Source: Lycocorax pyrrhopterus obiensis (lineage: Eukaryota > Chordata > Aves > Passeriformes > Paradisaeidae). From it: DNA of 64,000 nt. Numbering within the stretch: position 1 is the first letter of the stretch; the number at the start of each line of letters is the position of its first letter. This document shows positions 1 through 13,769 of this stretch, in pieces. Position numbers and translations under genes: made by a program. The stretch is taken from positions 56,851,535 through 56,915,534 of the forward strand of contig JACSVZ010000015.1 in assembly GCA_014706295.1 (NCBI GenBank). Direction: 5' to 3'. Below the pieces are notes generated by a model that saw only the letters and a program-made list of their open reading frames with translations, had not been told where the DNA came from and searched no databases.

Positions 1-2790
1 AGTTTTACAGACTCTTTTGGGAGCCATGGAGAGGTTTTATGAAAGTCACAACTGCTTTAACTCATTTTCACTGATAATGTCATGTATTCTTTGTGTACGT
101 TTTCAGTTGTGACCATATTTGGAATTCTTGCTGTTTACTGGATTTTGGGGGGAAAGCAAGGGCAGGGCATATACAGCAGAGAAGGTGATCCCACTCAGGG
201 CTTTTCCTTATTCTCTTAGGCAGTACATACTTCATTCTGTGTGGGATGAAAGCAGAGGAAGAAAACTGGGAGGAAGAGGGAGAGGAGGAGAGAGAGGCAC
301 AGTAAGGGATCAGGAATAGAAAGAGAGAAAAGGAAAGTAGCAAAATGCACTTAACAGAGCAAAGATGTGACCGAGAACATGAAAAAGGGTTTCTCTTCAT
401 ACCAGACATTCCACTGATGCAAGGAGGAGGCAAAGTGGAGGAGGGCTAACAGGAAAAATAAGACCTCATCAAAGTATGGCCACCAGATCCACCAGATCTC
501 AGGAAACCAAAGCACCACGCCTGCAGTTTAAAGCTTCCATCGATTTCAGCCATTTTATTTCCTCTGCATCACACACACCTGAGGCATAGGCTCATTTTTC
601 CCTGTCCTAGCCCAGTGAAAGGCTCCCATGGAGGTAATTTCAAGTAACTGCACTATAAGCAGCACTGAGAGCAGCTTTGGCTGCTCCCCACATTCAGCTA
701 CAAATCCCTGTTTACAGCTGCTTGTGCTTTTGACAAGCTTTATTCATTCGGGCTGAAAATTTTCTCTTCCAGGAGTTTATGTTAAGCTGAAACTGTTTTC
801 TTCCTCGAAAGTGTCAGGTAAAACAGTTTGGCTTTTCCTGAAAAAGCAATTAGAGAGATTTGCCCATGTTGATGAAGTTCTGAAACCACTTCATTGGGAA
901 AACTCCGTGGATCCATAGTTTGGAGCAGGGATTTGTTGTTTAGTAGAGGGACTGCAGAGATGCTGCTGGTTTTGATTTCAGTGACAACTGACTGTTTCTG
1001 GGCACGTGACAAGCCACTGGGAAAAGATCTCTATTTGCAATGCTTACTAGAGATCTGTAGCAACTCCCCAGGGCTTCCAGCCCTGCCAAACACCTTCTAG
1101 AAGGAACAGCATCAGACTCTCCTTGCATTGCTCCTGCAGAGCCATTGAGATAGGAGACTCTCTCTCCTGCAATGCCTGTATCCAGCCTGGAGACCATTTG
1201 CTTGGACTGCAGAGGGCTGAAAACATGTGTCTGAAGGAAAGGCTATGTGAGTATGTGTTACAAGGAAGAGAGGGGATAAAGGGAGAGGAAAGGAAGGCAG
1301 GCACTAAGAGGAAAGGGAGGGAAAAAAGATGAGCCAAGAAAAGATACATGGCAATATTCAGACCTCTGCTGCTGTCAGAGATCCAGTGGCAGTATCCAAA
1401 AAATCTGCTGCCACTGGAGCTCCATTCACTGGTGTCCCCAGTGAGCGCTCAGGAGCTGGACTGCAGCACAGGAAGCAGGAAAACCCCTGCTTTCCCCAGA
1501 GCAGCTCCACTTGCAAAAGCAGCTGTGCTTTCTGTGAACCAGTCTAGCAGGAGCAGATGAACCCAAAACCACATAGGACTCCTACAAACTGACTGCTGCC
1601 TTTGTGGCTGCACAGGGAAGATGTGGCAGCACTGGAATACAGCCATCCCCAAGGTACAGCACCACATCCGTGGAGCACACTCACTCTGCATGGCCAGGCT
1701 TGGCAAGGGGGCTGCTTGCACAGGCAGGGAGCACGAGGTCTGCACTGTATCTAAAGCACTTCCTAATCACAAAAAACCTACCTTACTTGACAGCTTTTAT
1801 GTGAAGAAAGGAGGAGGTTATCCTCCTCTCATGCACAAGGCTCTGTTATCCTGAGTGTAAATTATTGAGGTGTCCCTGGGAATCAAGTGTCCCAGTAAAA
1901 ATTTACAAACAAGCCATAAAAAATGTGGAAGCCTGCTGCCTTGCTTTGATGCTCTCTGTAAAGGGTTTCATGTCACTAAACACACACTGGTCCAGCTACT
2001 CTATTAATTTACAGAAGGAACCATGGTGGCTTTAACATTTCATACATGCAATCAGGGAATTAAGGATCTAACTTTTTGCTGTTCTCTTTGACAAGGATGC
2101 CAATAAGTGAACTTTAAAAGAAAAACAACCAACGAACAAAAAAAAAAATGCAGAGAAAGGGCACAGAAATCAATGTCTGTGAGACTGTCACTGGTTTTGG
2201 TGATCCTCCTTTATACTCCATGCATCATCCCTAAAAATGGGATGGGCACTGATGAGAAGCATAGGGGTAGGTAAGAGTCAGCTGGTCCCAGTCCCAAACC
2301 TGAAACAACTTTTTAAGGAATTTAGAACACTTTACTGGTACAGAGTTTGACTTGAGGAAGGAGGGGGAAAAAGAAAACTTTTACAGGCAAAGCTGCTCTC
2401 AATCAGAGCAAATGCTCAGTTGTGGGTTGTTGGGTTTTTTTCTTAAATATATTTGTTCAACTGAATTATATTTCCTAAGTCATCATTTGGGGTTGGGTCA
2501 TCCCCAAAAAAACCTTTTGGAAATGCTTGGAGAGGCACATAATGGTTTAGTTGTGAGCATTTCTGGTAAATCAAGTAGAAGTGGTAAGCGGAAGTCTGGT
2601 TTCAGAAGGAAATATGGGCACAATTTGCAAAGAAATGCAGGGAGATCCCCTGAATCACTGGGAAATGCAGCCTGAAGAGCATTGTTTTATTTCAAAGCCT
2701 ACTTGTTTGGAATTTTTTTTCTTACATAACTTACTTGTAATCCAAAACGACTTGTAAAATTCAATTTAAATCCACATTTTGCACTTAATT

Positions 2791-2820
2791 GGGGGGAGCG
2801 GGGGGGTGGGGGGGAGAGGG
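2791..2820 (+). repeat. G-run cluster, quadruplex-prone
   Basis: Four G-runs (6, 7, 7 and 3 G) separated by AGC, T and AGA form a textbook intramolecular G-quadruplex motif on the plus strand, which is the non-template-like antisense of TMTC1 intron 5. The same run is C-rich in the TMTC1 pre-mRNA. Confidence 0.85.
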
Positions 2821-5800
2821 AGAACCAGGCATCCACAATTTGAATCCTTGACTTTGAGATAAGAGGATGAAAAGAGGAGCAGCCATCACTCTGCTTTGAT
2901 GGAGGAGGGGGCCTGTGGACCTTCAGGACAGTAAAACAGAATGTGCATGGGGAGATTGGTCCCTTTTCCAAAAGCTTTTCCCATCCTTCAGCTACTTAAA
3001 ACACAGCTTACTGCAGGTCAGTACTAAATACCTCAGGAAGAAGGTATTTCCTTTCCGGAAAATTCTTAATCTGACATTTTATCTACCCCGTCCCTTTGCT
3101 TCTGCCAGATTAAATAAAGCAATCTGTAAATATGCCAAAGCCATCTCTAAATACAAAATAAATGGTAAAAAACTCAAACCTTCCTCACTCTTTTCTCTTA
3201 GGAAAAAGTCTGTTATTTTTAACATCCTCAAAAATAGCTTGTTCTTTTTAAATATGAATGACATGAGTCTGTTAGCAATATAGTGAAGAATCAAAATAAC
3301 ATTCTTCAGAGCTGATATCCCTTCAGAGAAACTTTTTGATGTTTGCAATCAAATGCAACTCAATGCCAAAGTTATACTGCAACACAGAGAATCTGAAAGA
3401 AAACAATTCAAAAATTGGCAGCCAATTACTTCTTTTGTCAGCAGCCCTGTAAGTAAATTGTGCCTGTGCTATTACTGTTGGCATGAAATACCAAACACTA
3501 TACTTCCAACAACTTTTATCTCTGTTGCTTTTTCATACGAACATCTACAAATCCTTAAATTCTTCAAATTAAAAATGGACTGGTTCTTTCATCACATACA
3601 TTTGTGGTTCAGTTATGATAGGGTTCATCTGTGAAAAATAAAAATTAAAATCTGCAATAGCCGGTAAAGATTAGTGGCTTACTTTAAATGGATTTCCTCT
3701 GCAAAGCTATTCTTTATATCTCATCTAAACAGATAATAAATGGTAAAAGCCAAAAAGCACATCAATAAAAAATAATTCTGAAACTTGGCAGAATTATAAA
3801 AAATAATCACATTTTATCCTATTTTGACCACAATTCAGTCTCATCTATTGCCAGAAAAATAAAACCACAAATGTTCCAGTCTTCTTTAAGTCACTAAGAT
3901 ATATTCACTTTGAACTGCATTGGCAACTTCCAAAAAATAAGCAGTAGCAAGAAAACAACACGATTCTGTAGTCTCCATCTCCACAGAAGTGGGCTTAAAT
4001 TCTGAAATTTAAAAGCCTGGCAAGCATGAAAGATCCTATACACTTTCTCACGAAAGTCTATGGAATATTGCACTCAGCCAAAAATACAAGCAGCTTCTGC
4101 CTTGGGGATTTTGCCACAGCCTGTAACACACCCCCAACCTTTTACAGCATGGGGCTGGAGCTGACAGTGAGTAACCACACCTTCCCACCTGACGGAGAGC
4201 CTCTGCCCCAGGCACCCCATGCCAGAAGCACATCACCCGCCTGGCTAGAGGGAAAACATGTGGGGAAGTTTGTTCCAGGCTTGTTACCCTCCAATGCTGC
4301 AACACAACCAATCCAGAGACTCTTGCCTGGTTTACTTACAGGAATCAGGTATTTGCATTAAACTAAGAGAGTCTTTTTCTTGTTCTCCTTTAGTATTTGC
4401 ACTGCATATGTTTGAGCCTATCATTAAACACAAAAAATAGCCCTTGTTGAAAAACTAAGAGAAAAGTACCAGCCAGCATGGGTGATATTGCCAACCAAGA
4501 AAGACAGAGAGCTGCTGTTATTTCTGCATTTGAGTTATTGATTAAATGTAACATCCGTAAAGCAGCCATCAGAATTGCTATTCCACAAACATTCCTAGAG
4601 AAATAAAGACTTACTCCAAGTGCCAATCACATACACTCCTGTGGTTAAAATGCAATTAAACAAGTAAAGCATCCAATATACCTACAAGCCAAACAAAAAC
4701 AAATCATGGGAAGCTGAACTGGGGAGTAAAAACAAATGTAAGATTTTTAAAACATAATTAAAAAATGAGAAGTGTCAATACAGACTGTTGTTTGTAAGCC
4801 ATTGAAAAAACTTTCAGGTTACAGGTACATGTATTATTTATAGTCAGGCAAAAGGGCCCTTTTCCAAAATACGTCTCAGGGCAGGAGGTTGCTGCAGTGT
4901 TTTCTGAGGAACAGAGAAGCAGTGGAGTAGAGTGGAGTTTACCTAAGTGGCTGCTGCCTGTCAAAGCTTCCTCCAGAAAGCACCAGCTCACCCAAGTGCA
5001 CTTTACTTGAGCAGGGCTGTTTTGTCTGCTTCGGTTTCGTTTCCTCGAATTGATAGCTCAGGGCTGTGATGGAGAAGACACAAAAGGGCACTTTTCACAA
5101 GGGCCAGAAAGAAACGGATTTTACAAGATGGATGGAGTGAAACAAGGCAAAGCCTTGATGAACATGTTGTGCTTCGGGCAACTTAATAAAACTCACATTA
5201 CAAAAATCACTATAAATCATCTGCATGAGTTTAAACTCTTGCCCAAACCATACGTGCTGCATTACCCCATGGGCTGCTCACCTCAGGGACAAAGAACAAC
5301 TCTGCCCAACTCTCCAGCACCTATTACAGAACAATAAACCCCTGCTCCCTTTTTTCGGTTATTGAGAGGTTTCTAACTCTAACAAGCTTGTTTTAGAGCC
5401 CTGAGCAGATCCAGGAGTCCCTCCCTTTGCAAACAGCCACCTGACAGCACACCAGAGCAGCTGTTTCCAGAATTAGGACAGAGACATCGAAACACACAGA
5501 GGCAAATTGATCCCATCGATCTCTCAGAGAGCTGAGAAGCACACAGTCCTCAGAGACCTTTATTATTTCACTCTGCAATGAAAGGGCCTGGCAGTAAACT
5601 AGAGAGAGCCAGTTTTATAAGCTGGGAGGGAAATGATTATAGAACATTATGGAACTGTAGCAGTTCAGGGATCTTCCAGCTGGTTTAAATGATTGGGCTT
5701 CCTTACAAACATATTGAAAGGGGAAAAAAGGAAAACTTCTAAAGGTCAGCCATGAGTGCTGTAGGTACCCCATGAAGCAGAGTTACCAATTTATTCTCAA

Positions 5801-8800
5801 GCATTTAATGTAGAGACGGGAATGGGGAGGAAGGAGGAATACAGAGGGAGAAAGGAAGTTACTGCATCCATTTGCAAACATGGATTAAGGAATACCTTAC
5901 ACAAATGAGCAAAATAAAGAGGGACCAGAGAGCAACACTGAGCTCCACTGACCACAGCAGGCAAACACTCAGGTATAAATTCCTATTTCCCCAGGAAAGT
6001 GCTGAACTGACCCCACTCTGCCCCAGCTCAAAAGGTGGCTTTTGCTGCTCAGTGAACTGCCTGCAATTCTCAGAAATTCCCAAAGAGAACAGGAGCTGAT
6101 TCTTTGCCTCCTTCTGTTTTCTTGTTTTATTACACAAGCTTAGCTATTATCTGTGCCACACTGATAGTTTTGCAGGGAAGCAGTAACATTTCTAAAATGC
6201 CTGGAGAGGAAAGAAGTGTTTGTTTCAGTTGAAACTTTTCGGTTATTTCAAGGCAGATTTGCAAATAGCTTTGCCAGCCCCAAACTGCACTTTGGTAAGC
6301 TCCACAAGAAAACTACATGGAGTTGCATTGACCAGCCTTCAGCAACCCAGGCTGGTGGGAACAAGAAAGAACATCTAAATAGCTTCCTTTTTCTATTCCA
6401 CCCCTGGGAGGAGTGTGACTGTTACTGAATCTAGCTCTTTTTCTACATTTCTTATTTAGACAGTGTCCAAAATAGAAACAAAACATGTTGTTCACTGAAA
6501 AATGCTTTCTTTTCCTTTCCATTTTGCATTTTGAGTGGGGGAGAGGGGTTTGCAGATGGTTAGGGCTAATAAAAAACAGTGTCATTTAAGCAAAGCCTTC
6601 TAGGATGTCTAAGTGTTTGGGGGTTTTTTTCATTGGGATGAATCTAATAAATTAATTTTCACCCTGCTGGGAGTCAGCAGGAGCTTGCTCGTGTTCCCTC
6701 CTTCCTCCAGGGTCAGCGGGCCACCCTCTGCTTTGGTTCCTTGCCCTCCGTGCCCTGCGCCTGTCCCTGGGCACAGAGTGAGGCTGATGGCCAACTGTGG
6801 GGTTGGACCTGATGCAAACATCTGATCAGGATCCTGTGGCTGTCCCTCCAGTAACACCTGCAGAAGAGGGACTGTGTTGTACCGTATCACACCCCTTGCC
6901 TCAGCCAACCATCTCCCAGTTGCACACAAGCTCACTTGAAAAATCAAATGTGCCAGATACCTCATTTATTTCAATTTCTCTTTCTCTCTTGCTGATCTGT
7001 CTTCCTGACTCTGCAAGGCCAGATCTGATAAAAATAATATCAGCATCCAGCAAGTTACGGAAAAGGAAGTCAAAACCCTACAGACCCCATTCCACTCTCA
7101 CTTCTGTCAACAGCTGGCTCTTGCTGACTTCACAGCAGGAACCATAACTTCTTTCCCCTTCTTTATGATTATTTTTTAGAACAACTCTTGGTAGAGAGCC
7201 AGCACTTGATGAAGAATGAGACAATCCCACCGGGTGCCATCCATCAGTGTCCTGCCAGCATTCCTGATGCTGACCAACCCAGCACTCAGGATTTACAATG
7301 CTCATGTGAGCACATCACTGCCCAGGATCATCACCCCCCCCCAGGAGGGGATGCTCCCTCTCCTGCCCTCTCTGCTCTGCCTCGGACAGTGCTCAGTGAG
7401 AATCTGACAGATCAAACTCACAAAACAAAGCACCCCAAGGCACACACTAAAATCCTGGTGAAAGCTGTTAGAAACCCCTGCAGGAACAGTGGCAGCAGAG
7501 GTGGTATTCAGAAAGTATAAAAGTATATCCCTTTTGTCAAGGGAAACCAGTACCCCATGCACCCTTTTAGATCAGCAGTGAATGGGGAGGATGCAGAGCC
7601 GTCCTCTGCTCTGAGCCATCTTCTGGGGACCCTCTTTCTCTCCCTCAGCAACAGAGAGCTCATCTCCTGTGGACTCAGTTCCCTCAAACCCCACACTGTC
7701 CAGATGCAGCTCAGGCTTGACAAAAATAATTAGAGCGACTACTGAAGAAAAACACCTTTTGGATCTGGTATTTCTTGTGCACAAGAGTGCAAGATATTTT
7801 CACCTTTTTGGCAAACCTGCCTTTGAGTTCACAGCAACTGATGCCAGCTTTGATGGAAAAACGTGTTGCTGAGCCTCAAAAAGCACAGGGCTAGCTTTCC
7901 CTTTGCTGCTCTGTGGGTCAGTCAAAGAGACAGATTCATAAAAGGAAAAGCTTCTGTCATCTCACAATACCAGCACACAGACAGGCTGCCTTTCGACAGG
8001 GAAAAAAATAAGATGACTACAAATAATGTTGATATGGTAACACATGCTTAAAATCAATAATGAGAAGGCCAGAGGAGAGCTTATCCAGAATCCCAAGTGC
8101 CAGCCAGTCTTACAGCACTTTGGCAGAGGCAGCTCTGGAAAAACAGGGCGGAGATACTTGCTTTATGGCTTACAGCTTGTCTGTCAATGCAGTCACACCT
8201 CAGCCATCTGCTTCAGCCAAACCCCAGGGACCAAACAGTTCCCAAGATGCTGAACTTGGGCAGGCTCTTTGGGACCACACACCTCAGGTCTGAGGGGGAG
8301 CACCTGGCTGCCCCACAGCTGCTGAATCCCACCAGAGTGTCCACACCTCAATCACTGCTGAGTTCAGCATGAGCTGCACTGCTGGGCTTCTCCTCAGACA
8401 CACGTATTTTGGTAACTGTCACCTCTGTCTCTGTGTATGTAGGCAAGCTGTCCACCCTACAGTCTGCCACACTACCTATCCACGGGGTGTCCAGGAATGT
8501 ATAAGACCATGGTCACACTTCCCCTCAGAAGTTTCAAGGATTTCACCTCCAGAACAGCAGAGTGGATTAAATCAAACAATCCACAGCAGTGCCTAGCACA
8601 AAAAAAATGGCAACATTAACCACCACTGGAAATTAAATGGGAAGACATAGGACACAAAATTCCTTGTGCTCTCAACAGAAAGAACTAGTGTGTGTGTGTG
8701 CACGTGGCACAACACCTTAACCAGCAAGTAAACACTTTGTAACAAGCAGCTATGAATCCCAAATGGCTTCCCTGCAATTTCCAGAAGCACCAGTTATCCA

Positions 8801-9473
8801 GCCTCCCAGATGTCCTCAAGCTGATTCATGGACACTTCTAAAAGCAAGCATGTGGAAGATGCAGAACTGTTCCCATAAGGAAGCCAACCATCTTAGAGGA
8901 ACCACAGATGTGACTCCTAAAATTCCTAACATGGGTTTCCATAAGTGTTATTTTGTAAGCAAGACAATCACGCCAAAAAAATCCCCAAGCACTGCAAACA
9001 CCTTTCTCACGCTTGGGTCAACACTGAGAAGTGGGTGACCTCTTCATCAGCTTTGTCCTGCTGCTGATTTACATCTCAGCACTGTGGTAACAACCTGAAA
9101 CACAGACCTGCTTCAAAGCATTCATAATGGAGACTGGGAAAAAGGGCTTTCCCAGTCAGACTGAGCTGGCATAGTTTATATAGGACATACTCAGGATCTT
9201 TACCCTACTGCGGACTGAAAGCGATCCAGAAGGTTTTGTGGTTTCCATTCCTTTAACTGCTTAAAAAAAAAAAAAGATGTGCTCCATCTTTTAAGAGAAC
9301 AGCTGACACATTTCAAAGTTTCCGTTTAATTTCTATCAGGAGAATAGAGAACGGGAAGGCTGTGTAAGGAAATACTGTTTCGGAAATAAACTAGTGCAAT
9401 ATGAACATTGTTCCTAGATTTCAACAGGGATGACTCCCACCTTCAGGAAGAAAGACACAGGACTCCATTTACT

Positions 9474-9496
9474 AAAAAAAAAAAAAAAAAAAAAAA
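9474..9496. repeat. (A)23 homopolymer
   Basis: 23 consecutive A on the plus strand in intron 5. No retroposed gene body was recognised upstream of it. Confidence 0.95.
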
Positions 9497-12400
9497 TGCT
9501 TTTATGAGACTAAAGTTTCAGGTTACATGAGTTAAAGAAAGGCAGGTTTTTTTAACCCACCAAGTTTGGATTTTTTACCTGTCTATTTCTAAACCTAAAA
9601 ACCTGTTAGATTTTTTTTTTCTAAACTCTAAGGCATATGCTTTTCTCCAGGAGACTGAACCACTGCCAAAACCACACTGCTATTCAAGGATCTTAACATG
9701 CTTTGCAAAAACATTAATTAAAACTCACACAGCAAGAAGAAGGGAGCAAGGCAGGATCTTTTATTTCACAGCAAGGAAAACTTCACCACCAAAAAAAAAG
9801 GACAAAAAGATTTGACAACATACCAACCATTTGCAGAGAACAGCAGAGGGGATGCTGGGAGGGCAGAGAGGTGCAGGAGGAAGAGTAAAACCCAGCATTT
9901 TATCTCTTGGCAGTGGTTTTGCTAGACTGTGCTCCTTTTACGCAATATTAAGTTGGTTGAGATTGAAAATGGTGATTCAAGAGTCGGTCTCCTTACTCCT
10001 GGCCCTCCTCTGCTTTCTCACCACACCTACACAATTGCTGCATCCAAATACACCCTCAGCACCATCCCAAACAAAGCAGTTGCTAATTATCGTCTCTCAT
10101 TACAAGGATGCCTCATCTGTACTTCTTTTGAGATTTATCACGCAGCCATTGTTCCTCTCTGCAGCATGACTTCCCACTCAAGTGTGGCAAAATAAGGCAA
10201 TAGCTATTTAAATGCAATTTGCAACATGGTCTGTGTGTATTAATTTCTTAGTGTCTTTTGAGAAGATAGTACCTAATCCATAAATATACATCCATTTGCC
10301 TTACAAATAAGTGGACAAAAAAAAAAAGTAGAGCTAAAGGGACAATTTGATTTCTACTGAATTTTACACACTCATTACTTCATAATACATCAACACCATT
10401 CCACCAAAGTGAACTAAGGTTAGGAAAGCCCATAATAATACATCCTTACCACCATGGCAGGGCTAGAAAGGAAAATAAAGGGGCTTGTTTATATCAGACA
10501 TAATTTGCTGGTTTTGTAATTGTTATTTCCCTTAAAAAATAACCCCAAAGCAGGTTCTTGGTGACTGGTGACTGCTCAGTACTCCTGCAGACAAAAAAAG
10601 ACAACCTGAAGAGCTGTGAGTTCAGCAGAAAACCGATGCCTTCCCGAAGGCAGCAGGTCAGGGAACATTGTGATTCTCTATCCAGGAGGCTGGCACACAT
10701 CCTAAGCAAAGGTTCTATCCACTTGAGCCACCCAGAGCAAACAGAGCATGTAGGCAGGAAGGAGGAACAAAGCAGGTGAAACTGGGGAGCAGAGCTGCTT
10801 GGGCTGTTTCTTAACATAAATAGCTCCATATAATAGATTTTACTGAACCAGAACTTTACCAGAAGAGTAAAGAAGAAATCTGTAACCCCTCACACTTGTA
10901 CATTTTCAGCTCTTTGGACCTCAGCACATAACTGACACCATGGCTGCTACTCAGAGCAGATAGTGTGGCATCCATGCATGAAGTCATCTACTGCCTGACA
11001 CCAAAGGCTCCTCCTTGCAACAGGAACGTTCAGTCTTCACATCAGGTCGACAGACTGTACCACAGAGTCTATTTTTGTTACAGAAAAGAATGTTTTCAGA
11101 TCAAATTTGTTTCCAAAACAAAGGAATTCACCTCCCAAAGCCTGCCAGGGAGAGGGGAGGACAACATTCCTTCCTCTGCTCTCAGGAAATTACTTACCCA
11201 ACTGCTAGGAGGTGTTAAGACGGCTGAGTCTCTTCCTGATGCCAATACTGAAAGGTGTCAAATGCCTTCGTATCACACTGCTGTCAGAGCATGGCGAGGG
11301 AGCCGAGCACCACACATCCAAGCTCATGCAGAAAGTTTATTTTGTCTCCTCTGATCCAGAAACACTTCAGACCACTAATATATGCAGCTCCAAGTTATTT
11401 TCCTCTCTGGCTTTTTTTTCCTTTAGCTAAAAAGGAGTTGGTACCATTGCCTAGTGATGGGTGCTTCTTAGTCAGAGCTGGAGAGCCACTCGCCTGAAGC
11501 TGATGCTCAGCAGCTGAGGGACAGAACTACCCAGCCCACAGAGGACTTCCCTCACCCTGCAGCAACCTGAACTACAGCCCATCCCACAGCACCTGCTGTA
11601 CATGTCCATGGAGACCAGCTGCAGCCAAGGAAAGAGCCCAGCTTCACCTCATGGCTGAAGAGAAGTCAGTCAGCCCTGGAGCTGGGCCAAGCATGAGGAT
11701 GATTGTTGTCTACACATCTTCCAAGGGGGACAGAGATGGAAGAAGGGCACACCCTTCCCCTGGAGATTTAGCATCCCTTTCAGACTGTCCAGCCAAAAAG
11801 GAGCAAATCACTCCTGTCCAGTAAAAGGCAATCTTTCTGTGGGATATCACAGAAAGAAATCCATGGCAAAGACAGAAAAAAAGCCAGATGTCTCTCTGGG
11901 AAGACAACCCTCTGGGAAGCAGAAGTACACTACCAGGAAAGGAAAAACAATCAACCTTTTCCTAAACTATGATTTATGTTCTCTCTGCTTACAGGCTAAA
12001 TCATTTTCACAGTCACTCGGACTCTGACATAACAAACAAGCAGCATCCCATCGGCATGGCAAAAGAAGCCTATCCAACACACTCATGGAAAGGGAGCTGG
12101 GGTCTCCAAAAGGCCTGACAGAATGAGAACTAAAGCCTCTGGGAGTCCAGAAGAAAACAAGAAGCAGCAAGTTTCTTCACCAACATGTGGGGAAAGTGTT
12201 GATATTTATATTTTTCGTCCAGTTTTAAGTTTCAGTTCTCATCTCACTTAGACATGTTTTGCACTAGTGTAGAACAAGGCATAAGCAAAAGCCACTGTAC
12301 AAAATAGTTCAACTTCATTTTTCCTGCATGCCAGTTACCAAGATGAAGCAGGAGGCTCTCTACTGATTCACTCACCTATAAAATGACCTTAAATGTATCT

Positions 12401-13769
12401 GGTGGGGATCCTGGTGGTATATTTTTTATCCCTTACATTTGCACTTGCTGATGTATTTTGTTCTGTGCTTTCTCAAAATGGTTTCAAGTCAGAATGAAAA
12501 GCTTAAGTTTCTGAAACTGCTGATGGCACTTGACCAAAGGACATAAGTAAAAATGAAAACAAGCACTCCAAACACACGCTTCTCTTTGGCAAAAGCAAAG
12601 GCAGGTTCTGTGGAGAGTCTCAGCCATTGTCACTGCACAAAACCTGCCTAGGCAAAGCCAGTAAGAAGGTTAGTACATTATTTAGTAACAAGAAATGGCA
12701 ATCCTCTGTGTCCCCTCCTGAGAAACGCTCATGAAATAAAAAGTTGCGTTCGATTCTCAGACTTTAACTCCAGTTTTGTACCTCAGTCGACAGTCTCTCT
12801 GGTTCTCTGTGCCCACACATTAACACACAGGCAGGAAAGGGAAGGAGGATAAAAGAGATGCACAAACACAAGGATTAAGTGGGCAAAAATTGGCTATCGA
12901 GGCCTTTAGGCAAGGAAAAGAAAGCTTTCCAGGCAAGCTTGTCAGACAAATAGCCTTCCAAGGGGAGCCTTGGAGACAATCCAGCTGGACACATGCAGCA
13001 GTGAGCTAGTCTGTGAAAGGAATTACATAACTGGCTGTGCATGATAAGAGGTTCTATGTCTGATAAGCCAAATAGTCCCTTACCACCTGATGTTCATTTG
13101 ACAGAAGTGACCATTTGCAGTTTATCTTCTGGATTGTATTGGTTTCCTTAGGTTTGGGGCTTTTTTTCTTTTACTGTCAGAGAGTATATCTCCCTTCTTG
13201 CTAAAGCCACAGCAAGTCCCATCAGAGAAGCAGACCAAGAAAATTAGTATTAACAGATTGGAAAAGGCCTTTAAAATCAATGATCTAAAATTCACCAAGC
13301 CTAGTTTAAGAAGGTGAGAAGAATCTCAAGAGGCAAGTTTAGCGAGCTGGTGAGATCTGCACTGCTAACCATCCCATTCCCTAAGCTTGCAGCCTTATCA
13401 TGAGGATACTGGAGATGTGGAAACCTCATCTGTGCTGAACACGAACAGAACTACAGCAATCGACACCAGCTGTTCTGCTGCAATGACCCAGTAATCATCA
13501 TGATTATGTGTCCCACTTACTGGGGGACTCTGCTAGAGGGATTAGCACATGGTGATCGTCACACTAAGCTCTACTCAAAAAAGCATTAAGCGTAAGGACC
13601 TGTACGTTCAAAATAATTTCCTGCTTAAGTACCTCAGTGTTTGGGGCGCCCAAGAGAAGACAATTCCTAACTGGCAGAGAGCATTACCCTGCGGGTGATT
13701 GCGCAGGGAATCCCACATCTCAAAAGCAGGCCCTGGGAGCACCATCTGGACTCGCTCAAGAGCCCTGCA

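Larger units (their letters stand above)
1..13769 (-). other. TMTC1 intron 5, distal part: no gene seen
   Basis: Noncoding by inspection on both strands; open frames here are short and unrelated to anything I recognise. Contents worth naming are purine-rich stretches at about 240-345 and 1260-1330, the quadruplex-prone run at 2791, a C10 run near 7335, a short GT repeat near 8690, the A23 tract at 9474, and a modest CpG cluster at 13,540-13,710. TMTC1 exon 6 was searched for by its conserved motifs and not found. Confidence 0.7.

Noticed and set aside
4478..4606. 43-codon plus-strand frame with a protein-like composition
   Set aside because: No recognised family, no splice or promoter context, and too short to stand alone.
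4390..4626. Hydrophobic minus-strand frame of 78 codons that resembles a TMTC membrane segment in outline
   Set aside because: It lacks the invariant CYDW, RNLA and IPASN-type residues, while the true TMTC1 exons in this window match the family closely. Treated as chance hydrophobicity.
12740..12770. GTTCGATTC string resembling a tRNA T-loop
   Set aside because: Flanking bases do not form a T-stem, and no anticodon or acceptor arm is present.
13500..13520. ATCATCATGATTA near-palindrome
   Set aside because: The arms are imperfect and only a few bases long, as expected by chance.
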